Assembly (NCBI GenBank): GCA_029783825.1
Contig: JAREIK010002466.1
Coordinates: forward strand, 168,530-232,529
Direction: 5' to 3'
Source of the DNA: Sapria himalayana
Taxonomy: Eukaryota; Streptophyta; Magnoliopsida; Malpighiales; Rafflesiaceae
DNA: 64,000 bases
Positions 25,501 to 35,519 of this stretch are shown in pieces. Within the stretch, counting starts at the first letter, position 1; each line of letters begins with the position of its first letter. A program made the translations under genes and the position numbers. The notes under the pieces are model-generated. The model saw only the letters and a program-made list of their open reading frames with translations. It ran no database searches and was not told the origin of the DNA.

Positions 25501-27025
25501 AATTAAAATAAATTACTAAATAATAATTTTTTTTTAATTTTTACTTCTTTATATAAGCTTATTTTTTTTCGATTAAAAATAAATTATTAAAATTATATTT
25601 GTCTCACTAATTATTTATTTTGTTATTGATATTTCTATAAAAAATAAACTAATAAATAATTAAAATGAATATTTAAAATTATAATGAATACAAATTAAAA
25701 TGAGATATATGATTTATTATATGTGGTATACCTATTTAATGGTTTGATTATTTAGGAGTTTAGCAATTTATATTTTTAGGCATTTAGTGGCTTATAGGTT
25801 TTATTTATATAATAAAAATTTAAAATTTTATTTTTGATTTTTTCTTATTTTCAAAGGTTATAATATTTGAAAATAAAATAATTTTTTAAAATTTTTTGAA
25901 ATGGGAATACCATGTATAATTATATTAAACTTACTAATTATATATCATATAAATTCAATATAAATAATTTTAATGATAGATATTATAATAATAATCAAAA
26001 ATTAAATTAATAAACTTTTATTAATAATATTAATATAAATAAAAATATATTTAAATAATACAAAATGATTCAAAATCAAATCAAAATATATAACTAAATA
26101 ATAATATTTAATTTTTAAAATTTTACTTCTTTTTATAAGCTTATATTTTTTTTATTAAAATAAATTATTTAAATAATATTTGTCTCACGCGAAATTTATT
26201 TTGTAATTAATTTTTCTAAAAAATTAAACTATAAATAATTAAAATTAATATTTAAAATTATAATAAATAGAAATAAAAATGAGATTTATTATTTATTAAG
26301 TAGTATATAGCCGTTAAAAGTTTTATCTATTTAGGGGATTCGGGATTTATGAGCTTAATGATTTAAGTAAGTAAGCATTTAATGATCTATAGTTTTTATA
26401 TAAAAAATGAAATAACAAAAAAAATATTTTTTTTATTTTTTCACATTTTCAAAGGTTAAAACCTTTGAAAATGTGATAATTTTAATTTTTTTTTCAAAAG
26501 TGAATACAATATTTAGTTATAATAATCATTATATTTATATATCATATAAATTCAACATAAACAATTTTTTTGATAAATATTCTAATAATGATGAAAAAAT
26601 AACTTAATAATCTATTATTAATAAGATAGATATCAATTAAAATATATTTACAAAACCTAAAATTAAATAAAAGCAAAGAGAAATATATTACTATATAATA
26701 ACTTTTTGTTTTGAAAATTTTTTTTTCTATTAAAAAGTTTATCTATATTATTTTGATAAAAAATAATTTATATAAATTATATTTGTCTAACTCATAATTT
26801 ATTTTGTAATTAATATTTATATAAAAATAAACAAATAAATAATTAAATTTGAATATTTAAAATTAAAATGAAAAAAAATGAGATTTATTCTTTATTATTT
26901 AGGATATACCAGTTAAATTTAAATTAGATCCGTCTCACTAATAATTTATTTTGTAATTAATATTTCTATACAAATAAACTGATAAATAAATAAAATAAAA
27001 ATTTAAATTATACTGAATAATTAAA
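22557..27025 (+). repeat. AT-rich satellite array, + orientation
   Basis: Palindromes fall near 22950, 23546, 24089, 24679, 25277, 25855 and 26453. The first 2.3 kb (22557-24900) is closely related, monomer by monomer, to 36483-38840, including private words such as ATGTTATTATTATTATGATG and TTTTTTAATAGTTCTAAAAT. The end (about 26930-27025) is the chimeric segment AAATTAGATCCGTCTCAC that leads into block copy 3. Frames at 23534-23719, 23964-24146 and 24674-24901 on the - strand are AT-rich shadows. Confidence 0.9.
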
Positions 27026-29501
27026 ATAATTTATTTTGTTCCTCTCTCAACTCTAGAATTATTGCTAAAGCTCTAATCAAAATAATAGGAGCATTTACTT
27101 TATCTCTATTAAGTCTCATCATATTTGATGTTGAATCACTAGGCTATCAAAGGTATTTGACACATGTACGCTAATAGACTAAACCAAAGTTGTACCCCTA
27201 TATGTTGAAATAGCTAGTTGTTGAGGATGCTATTTATTTCAATTATGTAATTTCTTCTAAAATATCTCTCATGCACACACTCAAAGCAATTTTTTTAAAA
27301 GATAGTTCACTTGTAAAAAAATAACGACCTTATCGCCTATTAGAACAAACTAGCCCCAGGGCAGCTTGAGCAGGGCAAGAAGTATGGGCTCTCTTTCAAT
27401 CAAGAATCAAAAAATATATTTTATTGGCATGTCTACGCCCCCTTATTATATCCTAATGGATATGTAAAGTATCATTTATTTCTTTTTATATTAAATGAGT
27501 TATGTATAGAAGCTCACAATACCCAAAAAGGTGCAAATGAATCATATACAATTGTATAAAAAGTTTTAATCATTGCTCACAATATTAGTCTTGCATATTG
27601 ATACTCGAGGACACAAATCAAATGAAAAAGACATAGTGATATTTCAAATCCCAAGAATTTTAGCTATAGAAATTTATAAAGAGTATTACTCGAGCTTTAA
27701 CTATTTCTAGGGTCATGACTTTTGCTCTTGAGGAATGTTCAAAGCTACAATCATTCCTAGTGCAATTATTTTGCAATATAAAGATAAAATGCACAAGATA
27801 TGGTCATATCCAATATTGTGACCCATTATTATAGTGATTATATATGTATTCATGATCATTCTTAGTCCCATAACAATATGTTCAACAGACTGACACAAGT
27901 TATGGCATATTCTCATCAATATGATTTTGTGTTCTAGTGACAAAATATACAATCATGACCATTGCTAATGCTACAATAATCTAAAGCAAGAAAGAGACTG
28001 AATCCATAACTCACCCCTTGAGTCATGACTTTGTGTTACATATACAAAAAGATAAATATGTGACATTCCTAAAAGTTGTGAATTTCAATTTATATTTAAC
28101 ACTTAGTCATTTTATTATAAAAGTGCAAAACAAGAGATTTAGGATTTAGGGTTTATGGGTTAGGGTTATAGTTTATGGTTAAAGGTTTAGGATTTAAAGT
28201 TTTGGGTTTATTGTCTTTTTTTGTTTTTTTTTTAAAATACACACTTTATTTATCATTTAGACGCACAAAATTACAAGAGAATAAAAAGCTGACTAATTTA
28301 GGCCAGCCCACCAAATCCTATGCACCTTAATGATTCTATGTAGAAAATACATAAAAAAACATAATGCCTAATAATTCCAAGCATAATAATACAACTATAT
28401 CACCTGGCATTCTCTGACTTCAGAGTTGGCATTGAGTCATTATGTGCACTGCATCCTTTCCATTTGGATTTGTCCAAGCCTTTTGGAGGAACCTGAATGA
28501 TGAACCATATTAAAACTATGCAAATATAAGATTGTGCATGTGAGTGACATGCAGTATTAAGCATTTGCCTATGTCATTGTTATGCAATGGAATACATGTA
28601 AAACTGAATACCCATAAATCCACAAGTCCATATCTACGACACTTTGTCAATTCATTCTCACCTCTGAATTCCACATTCTTTAGCTCCAATGATCCTCAAA
28701 AGAGTATCTCTTGGTTAGAATGCTTCCTCCTCGATCTCCAAGAAGTGGCTGTATGTTGCACTGACAAAATATTAAAAAATATGCATGCATCGGTGTGCAT
28801 GTGTGATGAGGTCCATCGCATAGTCTATTTATCTACGCGTACAACCAAGCTAGAATACAAGTAAAATTACAAAATTCTATAAAGATGGGTCTTCTGCTCC
28901 CGGGAGTGCAGCATCGCCTAATGTGTATTTACAAAATGCATAGTGGGCCCCACTTAAAGATACACATGGGTCCAGTTGCTCTCATTGCATGCTACATAGA
29001 GAACATACAAGATTGTGTGTCTGAGTAATTCATGATATGTCTCTATAAGTACATTGTGCATAAAATTTCCAAAATACAAATAAGACTACAAACATAAACT
29101 ACAAGTTTGAATCTTTCACTCCCGTGTGGATGGTATGGACTCCATTGCTTATTGGCCCTGCTTGGTGATGCTTTGGATTTTGCTGGCTCTCCAATTAATC
29201 ATGGATTACCCGCTACTCCTGTTGGACGACGGTTGGGTGGTCCTCTATGCTGCCTGATAGGGCTAGTGGGATCCACTCCTAGCTACTCCTTGGTTTACTC
29301 TACACCACTTTGTTCGGTCTTGTCAGTTTTCTGAATGTTATCATCCTGGCATGCTAGTGGGGCCCTCAACAAGCTGGTGGCCCATACTTCTGGCTGCTTC
29401 TAGGACTTGCTGGCCCTTCCAAATGCAACCCCAAAATGGACAAGAATATGTGCACGTGTGTTTGTGGTCATTCGCTATGTGTGTGTGGTGCAGCAGTATC
29501 A
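27026..29501 (+). repeat. 2.46-kb block, copy 3 (full length)
   Basis: Collinear with copy 1 from TCCTCTCTCAACTC (27040) to GTGCAGCAGTATC. It keeps the ~104-bp internal repeat, one 45-bp unit, the heptamer array (28138-28212) and the GC-richer third (29100-29460). In that third a frame of 75 codons (29107-29334, starting MNLSLPCGW) has a recognisable counterpart in copy 5 on the other strand (43886-44188) but is broken in copy 1. It could be a decayed coding fragment; I recognise no domain. Confidence 0.85.
28138..28212 (+). repeat. Degenerate telomere-like heptamer array (block copy 3)
   Basis: TTTAGGATTTAGGG followed by further changed heptamers, in the same place as in copies 1, 2 and 4. 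Confidence 0.75.
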
Positions 29502-31806
29502 GGGTTTAAAAGTTTAGTAATTTAAGTATTTAGGTATTTTGTAGTTTATAGGTTTTATTTAAATAATTAAATAACCATTGAAAATATTATAATTTTTAAT
29601 TTTTTTTCAAATTTTAATACAATATTTAATTATAATAATCATACAAATTAAATATATTGTAAATTAAAAATAAATAATTTTATTGATTGATATTATAATA
29701 TGGATCATAAAATAGATTAATAAACTATTATTAAAGAGATATATATTAATTAAAATATATTCGCAAAACCTAAAATGATTCAAAATCAAAGTAAAATATA
29801 TTACTAAATAATAATTTTTTATTTTTAAAATTTTGATTCTTTTTATAAGCTTATAATTTTTTTTGATGAAGATAAGTTATTTAAATTATATTTGTCTTAT
29901 TCATAATTTTATTTTGAAATTAATATTTCTATAAAAATAAACAAATAAATAATTAAAATGAATATTAAAATTATAATTAATACAAATAAAAATGAGATTT
30001 ATGTTTAATTATTTAGGGTATACCGGTTTAATATGTTAAGTATTTAGGAGATTATGAGTTTAGTGATTTGAGTGTTTAGGCATTTAGTAGTTTATATGTT
30101 GTATTTAAATAATGAAATAACAAAAAAATTATTTTTCAAATTTTTTTTCAATTTTGAAGGTTATAACATTGATAAATATTATAATTATAATTTTTTTTTC
30201 AAATGTGAATACAATATTTAATTATAATAAACTTAATAATTATATATCATGTGAATTAAAAATAAACAATTTTATTGATAGATATTAATAAACTAAATAT
30301 AAATATAAATATAATAATGATCAAAAAATCAGTTAATAAACTATTATTTATTGATAGATATTTATTTATTATTTATAAATACTTAAACCTTTAAAGATGG
30401 TTTAAATGTTTAAGTATTTAAGGATTTTGGGTTTTGGGGTTTAGGAGTTTTATGATTTAAGCATTTAGGCATTTAGTAGTTTATAGGTTTTATATAAACA
30501 ATAAAATAACAAAAAATTTATTTTTGTGATTTTATCTCATTTTCAAAGATGATAACATTTAAAAATATAATAATTTTTAAATTATTTTCAAATGTAAAAT
30601 AATTTTTAGTTATAATAATCTTTATAATTATATATCATGTAAATTCAATATAAACAATTTTATTGATAAATATTCTAATACTGATCAAAAAATAAATTAA
30701 TAATCTATTATTAATAAGATAGATATTAATTAAAATATAATTACAAAACTTTAGAAAATTCTGAAGCAAAGCAAAATATATTACAATATAATAATTTTTT
30801 GTTTTGAAAATTTTTTTTCTTTTAAAAAGTTTATCTAAAATTTTTTGATGAAAAATAATTTATATAAATTATTTTTGTCTAACTCAATTTATTTTGTAAT
30901 TACTATTAATATATAAATAAACAAATAAATAATTAAAATTAATATTTAAAATTATAATGAAAAAAATGAGATTTATTATTTATTATTTAGGGATATCGGT
31001 TTAATTTAAATTAGATCTGTCTCACTAATAATTTATTTTGTAATTAATATTTCTATAAAATAAATTTATAAATAATTAAAATAAAAATTTAAAATTATAC
31101 TGAATAAAAATTACATTAAGATTTTGATTTATTATTAATGTATACCACTTTAATGATTTAAGTATTTAGAGGTTTAGTCGTTAAGAGTTTAGCGATTTAT
31201 GTTTTTAGACTTTTAGTGATTTATAGGTTTTATTTAAAAAAATAAAATAACAGAAAAAATTTCTATAATTTTTTATCATTTTCATAGGTTATAACATTTG
31301 AAAATATAATAATATTTAAAATTTTTTGAAATTTTAATACAATATTTTGTTATAATAATATTAATAATTATATATCATATAAATTTAATATAAATAATTT
31401 TATTGATAAATATTATAATAATAATCAAAAATTAAATTTATAAACTATTAATATTAAGATAGATATTAATTAAAAAATATTTACAAAACCCAAATTGATT
31501 CAAAATTAATGTAACTTATATTACTTGATAATGATTTTTAATATTTAAATTTATATTTCTTTTATAAGCGTATATTTTTATTAGATAAATAATATATTAT
31601 TTAAATTATATTTGTCACACTCATAATTTATTTTGTAATAAATATTTCTAAATAAATACTCTAATAGATAATTAAAATGACTATTTAAAAATATAATAAA
31701 TAGCAATACAAATAGATTTATTAATTATTAAGTAGTATTTAGTGGTTTAATGGTTTATGTATTTAGGCATTATGGGGTTTAGGAGTTTATTGATTTAACT
31801 TTACAT
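29502..31806 (+). repeat. AT-rich satellite array between block copy 3 and hAT-1
   Basis: Palindromes fall near 29575 (half lost), 30160, 30548 and 31289. The spacings 585, 388 and 741 repeat the pattern right of copy 1. The hairpin at 30377-30419 and the chimeric junction near 30990 are present. The last monomer shares a 29-bp private variant (31434-31462) exactly with 60132-60160, the reverse-oriented flank of hAT-2. Confidence 0.9.
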
Positions 31807-31814
31807 GCATTTAG
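31807..31814. repeat. Target site duplication, left (hAT-1)
   Basis: GCATTTAG directly before the element, matching GAATTTAG at 35512-35519 with one difference. The empty site is present in other monomers as GCATTTAGTGGTTTATAGG. Eight bases is the hAT length. Confidence 0.9.
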
Positions 31815-31831
31815 TATGGGTGCTCATGGGA
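31815..31831 (+). repeat. hAT-1 5' terminal inverted repeat
   Basis: TATGGGTGCTCATGGGA. The reverse complement of the 3' end is TAGGGGTGCTCATGGGA, one mismatch in 17. Confidence 0.93.
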
Positions 31832-31940
31832 CTCGGAGATCCGTGACCCCACTAGAACTCTTGTCCCGAAAGAATGGTACTAAGAAAAATCCATTCACTT
31901 TGACTTTTCCTAGTCCCATTCTATCACGTATTTTTTCTTT

Positions 31941-31988
31941 TGGGACGGTTCCGGATCTTAAGCAATATCCATCCCGAGAACCGTCCCA
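31941..31988. repeat. Subterminal inverted repeat of hAT-1
   Basis: TGGGACGGTTC (31941-31951) and its exact reverse complement GAACCGTCCCA (31978-31988) enclose 26 bp. Similar GGGAC/GTCCC words are clustered in this end and in the 3' end. In hAT elements the transposase binds short subterminal repeats, so these are candidates for that role; this is an inference. hAT-2 has a mutated version near 59620-59665. Confidence 0.6.
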
Positions 31989-32392
31989 TCCTAAAAAACC
32001 AATACTAGAACTCGGAATATATATAAATATATAACATGAAGATGCCACTAATTCCATTACTACCCATCCAATTCCGACGCACCTATTGCTGTTCAGATGT
32101 GTTCCAAGCCACCTCATGCCATTCTAGCCGTGTTTAGTTAGGTCCAGCCCTCGTCCGTTGCACTTCTGGTGGCCTCCACCGTGTCCCACATGCCACCAGC
32201 CTTTTTGTTTGTTTTTTTGACGAGAATTGAGTGATTAATTATTATTAAGCATCTTAGTCAGTTTAGTTGAGTATTGGTTGTGGTGTTGTGGTTGGGCCGA
32301 ATGAGTGGGTTAAATGTGTTACAGTCAGTTTTGTAGAGTTTGCTTGTTTGAAATATTTATATGTATTTATGTTTAACATATCATTTTAATTA

Positions 32393-34544
32393 ATGGCAAT
32401 GCAGATGACGCAATCCAGCGGTAAACGAAAAATACAATAAATTGAAGATGATCAGATCTCAAATGATCAAAGTACTGATAAATCCAATCATCATCCTTTC
32501 ACTAACCATCCTATTGTTTTGGCAGTTTATTCAATTCCAATTGTAAAAGAAAGTCAAGGGACATCTGAACCTCAAGCTCATAAAAAGTATAAGTCTGCTG
32601 TTTGGGAAACTTATAAGATATTAGTTGATTCAGAGAGAAATGAAACTGGTAGGGTAGCTTGTATATGGTGTAGGAAAGAATATTTGGCAAAAAGTGATCA
32701 AGGTACTTTGGGTTTATAAAAATACTTGAGAGAGACTTGTAGGAAATTTCAACACAAAAAAGAATTAATAGTAGCTCACAAAGGTAAAGACAAGTCACAA
32801 TCTTTGTTGAGTTTCACTAAAAGTACTAGTTCAAAGGATAACAAATTAACATGTTGGCAATTTGATCAACAATTAGTTAGGGAGGTTTTGGTAAAAATTA
32901 TCATAAAATATGAATTGGCTTTTTGTTTTGTTGAGAGGGATGAGTTTAAGGAGTTTTGTGAAGTTAGTGTGCCTCAATTTAAAATTTCATGTTGGCACTC
33001 TACACTGAGGGATTATTTTTCTTTGTTTGTGAAGGAAAAGAATAAATTATTAGATTGCATATCATCTCATGGTAGTAGAGTTTCTTTGACTACTGACACT
33101 TGGACTAGCATTCAAAATTTGTCTTATACATGTTTGACTGTTCATTTCATTGATTCTCAATGAAATATGCATAAAAGGCTTTTGAACTTTTGTGTATTTA
33201 AAAGTCATTCTGGTGTTAATATTAGAAAATGCTATTGAGTTTAGCATGAATGAATGGGGTTTGAGAAAGTTGATGTTCATTACTGTTGACAATGTATCAA
33301 ATAATGATGTTGTAGTTGAACAATTGAAAAAAATGCTTGTGAAGAATAGTATTGTACCTTTGAGATGTGAGCATTTTCATATGAGATGTTGTGCTCATAT
33401 CCTAAACTTAATTGTCAGAGATGGCATTGCAGTAGTAGAGGGTGCTATTCAAAAAATTAGAGGTGTGGTGAAATATGTGAGGAGCAGTCCTAAAAGATTA
33501 GATATGTTTAAGTTATGTGTTGAAAAAGCAAACTTGACATACAGATCTTCATTGCAATTAGATTGTCCTACAATATCAGATTCAACTTATTTGATGCTAC
33601 AAACTGATATAAAATATCAAAAAGAATTTGTTAAGTTGGAGTACAAAGACAAAAGGTTTTTGAAGGAGTTTGGTTCTAACGTTCCAACTGCGAGAGACTG
33701 CACAAACGCTAAAATTTTGGTTCGTTTCTTGAAAACTTTTTATGAGGTAACTTATAAATTTTCTGGCTCATAATATTCTACCTCTAGTGTTTATTTTCCT
33801 CAGATTATTCGAATTTTGAAAAAAAAATGAGCTTTGTGAAAATAGTAAAGATACAATTGTGTCTGAAATGGGTATGAAAATGAGGCATAAATTCAACAAC
33901 TATTGGGATTCTCTTCAGTCAACAAATATTATGATTTTTGTAGCAGTAGTGTTGGATCCTTCATATAAGCTCAAATATCTCAAGGTTAAGTAGACTTAGC
34001 ATTATGGAGAGGAATTGGATAAAAAATCTGGTAAAAAAGGTTATAAATGCTTTAAATGAGATGATGGATAATTATAAAGATTTAAATGAAGATGAATCAA
34101 AAGAAGATGATTTCTCTTCTACTGTGTTGAAGAAAAATGATGATATCTTTAATTGTAGTGATACATATGTTGATGATTTTTTTTATTGAATTGAAGAAAG
34201 AACAAGAAGTTGCAGCTTTGGAAGAGTTGGATAGGTACATGGAGGACAAACTTGAAAAAAATAGAATTAATTTTGATCATCTTAACTGGTGGAAGGTAAA
34301 TTAGGTTAGGTATCCTTCTTTGGCAAAGGTAGCAGCAAGGGATGTATTTGCTATCCAAGCATCTATTGTGGCCTACGAATCTACATTTAGCAATGGGGAA
34401 AGAACTTTAGATAAATTTAGGAGTTCTTTAACACCTATTACTGCCGAAGTTCTCATATGTCTACAAGATTGATTGAGAAGCTCAAACAAACCTATTAAAA
34501 TTGAAGAATTAGTTCAAGACCTTGATGATAATGAATCAGGTTAG
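32393..34544 (+). pseudogene. hAT transposase, BED-finger type (broken), hAT-1
   Basis: In active relatives this protein binds the element ends and cuts and pastes DNA with a D-D-E site. Domains in order: a BED-type finger (Cys codons 32660 and 32669, CIWC; the expected His is Tyr); catalytic start SLTTDTWTS with Asp at 33095-33097; ITVDN with Asp at 33288-33290; HMRCCAHILNLIV (about 33374-33412); MRHKFNNYW and VVLDPSYKL; then the C-terminal dimerisation domain (RYPSLAKVAARDV, YESTFS with Glu at 34377-34379, FRSSLTP). Breaks: stops at 32438, 32717, 33161, 33771, 34302 and 34470; an extra A near 33228 shifts the frame; further shifts lie near 33830, 33990 and 34180; PTRWNST has become PTISDST. 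The start ATG at 32393 is in frame with the finger, but an ATG after the first stop could also have been used. Confidence 0.93.
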
Positions 34545-34630
34545 TATACAAATCTTGTAAAATTTAATTTAACTTTTACTTATTTTATTAATTCAATTTA
34601 ATAAAAATATGGTTCAATTATAATTTTCAG
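34540..34630 (+). other. Possible last intron of the hAT-1 transposase
   Basis: Donor CAG|GTTAGTAT and acceptor ATTTTCAG|AGGG enclose 91 bp of AT-rich sequence. Splicing would add a short tail that ends soon after. hAT-2 keeps both GT (GTCAGTATAC) and TTTTCAG. Without splicing, hAT-1 stops at 34542-34544. Confidence 0.4.
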
Positions 34631-34795
34631 AGGGTCACAAGATCCAAATATTCTTCCAACTATAGTTGGCCAACTAAATTTGGAATGGGTGTATTAAATT
34701 TTATAAGGTAATATTTTGTTTTTTTATCACTCTTTCATCTTATAAATTTATGTCTACATGATTAACATGTTTTCATCTTTGGGTGTCCTTCTACA

Positions 34796-34993
34796 GTGGA
34801 GGAAGAAAAGAGAGGAGTTGTAAAAGAGATAATTAATTCGGTTTGGATTTTCTTTTCTGTCCCGGGATGGACCTTTGAAATGATTATTATCATGGTTGTT
34901 ATTAGTTGTATTTTTTTTATTATATTAAGGTGCCTAATTTTAGCAATTACTAAAGTAGTAATTACTGTTACCAATGTTTGTGGTCATCTTTAG
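34796..34993 (+). other. Open frame in the hAT 3' region, kept in both elements
   Basis: A frame starting MEEEK with a hydrophobic middle (FEMIIIMVVISCIFF) is open here and in hAT-2 at 56660-56869 (-). It lies after the transposase gene. I know no second hAT gene of this kind. The two copies differ at many codons. It may be chance openness in the 3' noncoding region or a former alternative 3' exon. Confidence 0.2.
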
Positions 34994-35494
34994 CTATTCC
35001 TTAATATTTTAAGTAATTGTTTAAAAAATATAGTATTGCTATTATGGTTAACTTTCACTCGGCTGAACAAAGCCAACTTGTGATAAAACAAAGAACCAAA
35101 TTAAGCACACAACTCGGTCCCATTCTATTTAACATTTCTATTCTTTTCTGCACATCAAAGCTTTCGACAAGGTAATGGAACTCGTTTGCGGTATTCAACC
35201 TATTTGACAAAATAAAATTGGCCCAATTTGAGTTTGAAAGATACATAACTAAGGAATGATAAATGGTACAACAAAAGGTTTAGACATGAACTAACTTGGC
35301 CGGTTTGAATAAAATAAATTGAAAAAAATGTCCGAACTCAGTTCTGTCCAATAACCATTTTTCCTACTCAAAATCCCCTATCTACGTCCCCTCCCATCTC
35401 GATATTTTCAACCATTGGATGAGTCTGGATCTTCAAAAAAAAATCTCCGAACTGTGGGAAGGGACTAGAGATTTGTAATCCCCATCCCGACCCA

Positions 35495-35511
35495 TCCCAT
35501 GAGCACCCCTA
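35495..35511 (-). repeat. hAT-1 3' terminal inverted repeat
   Basis: TCCCATGAGCACCCCTA, the inverted partner of 31815-31831. Confidence 0.93.
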
Positions 35512-35519
35512 GAATTTAG
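35512..35519. repeat. Target site duplication, right (hAT-1)
   Basis: GAATTTAG, one base different from GCATTTAG at 31807-31814. The satellite monomer resumes exactly with TGGTTTATAGGTTTT. Confidence 0.9.

Larger units (their letters stand above)
31815..35511 (+). mobile_element. hAT-superfamily DNA transposon hAT-1 (3.7 kb, complete ends)
   Basis: Autonomous-type element with 17-bp terminal inverted repeats that differ at one base, an 8-bp target duplication, and a transposase gene in the same orientation. It is inserted inside the octamer run of a satellite monomer. Layout: 5' subterminal region with GGGAC/GTCCC words (31815-32050), untranslated leader, transposase pseudogene (32393 to about 34630), a 3' noncoding part, and a G/C-richer 3' end. 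The base composition of the ends differs sharply from the satellite. The gene has several stops and a frameshift, so the element cannot supply its own transposase. Confidence 0.95.

Noticed and set aside
31816..32117. Overlapping frames of 72 (+) and 97 (-) codons at the start of hAT-1
   Set aside because: They lie in the noncoding 5' end of the transposon, overlap each other on opposite strands and include the terminal repeat.
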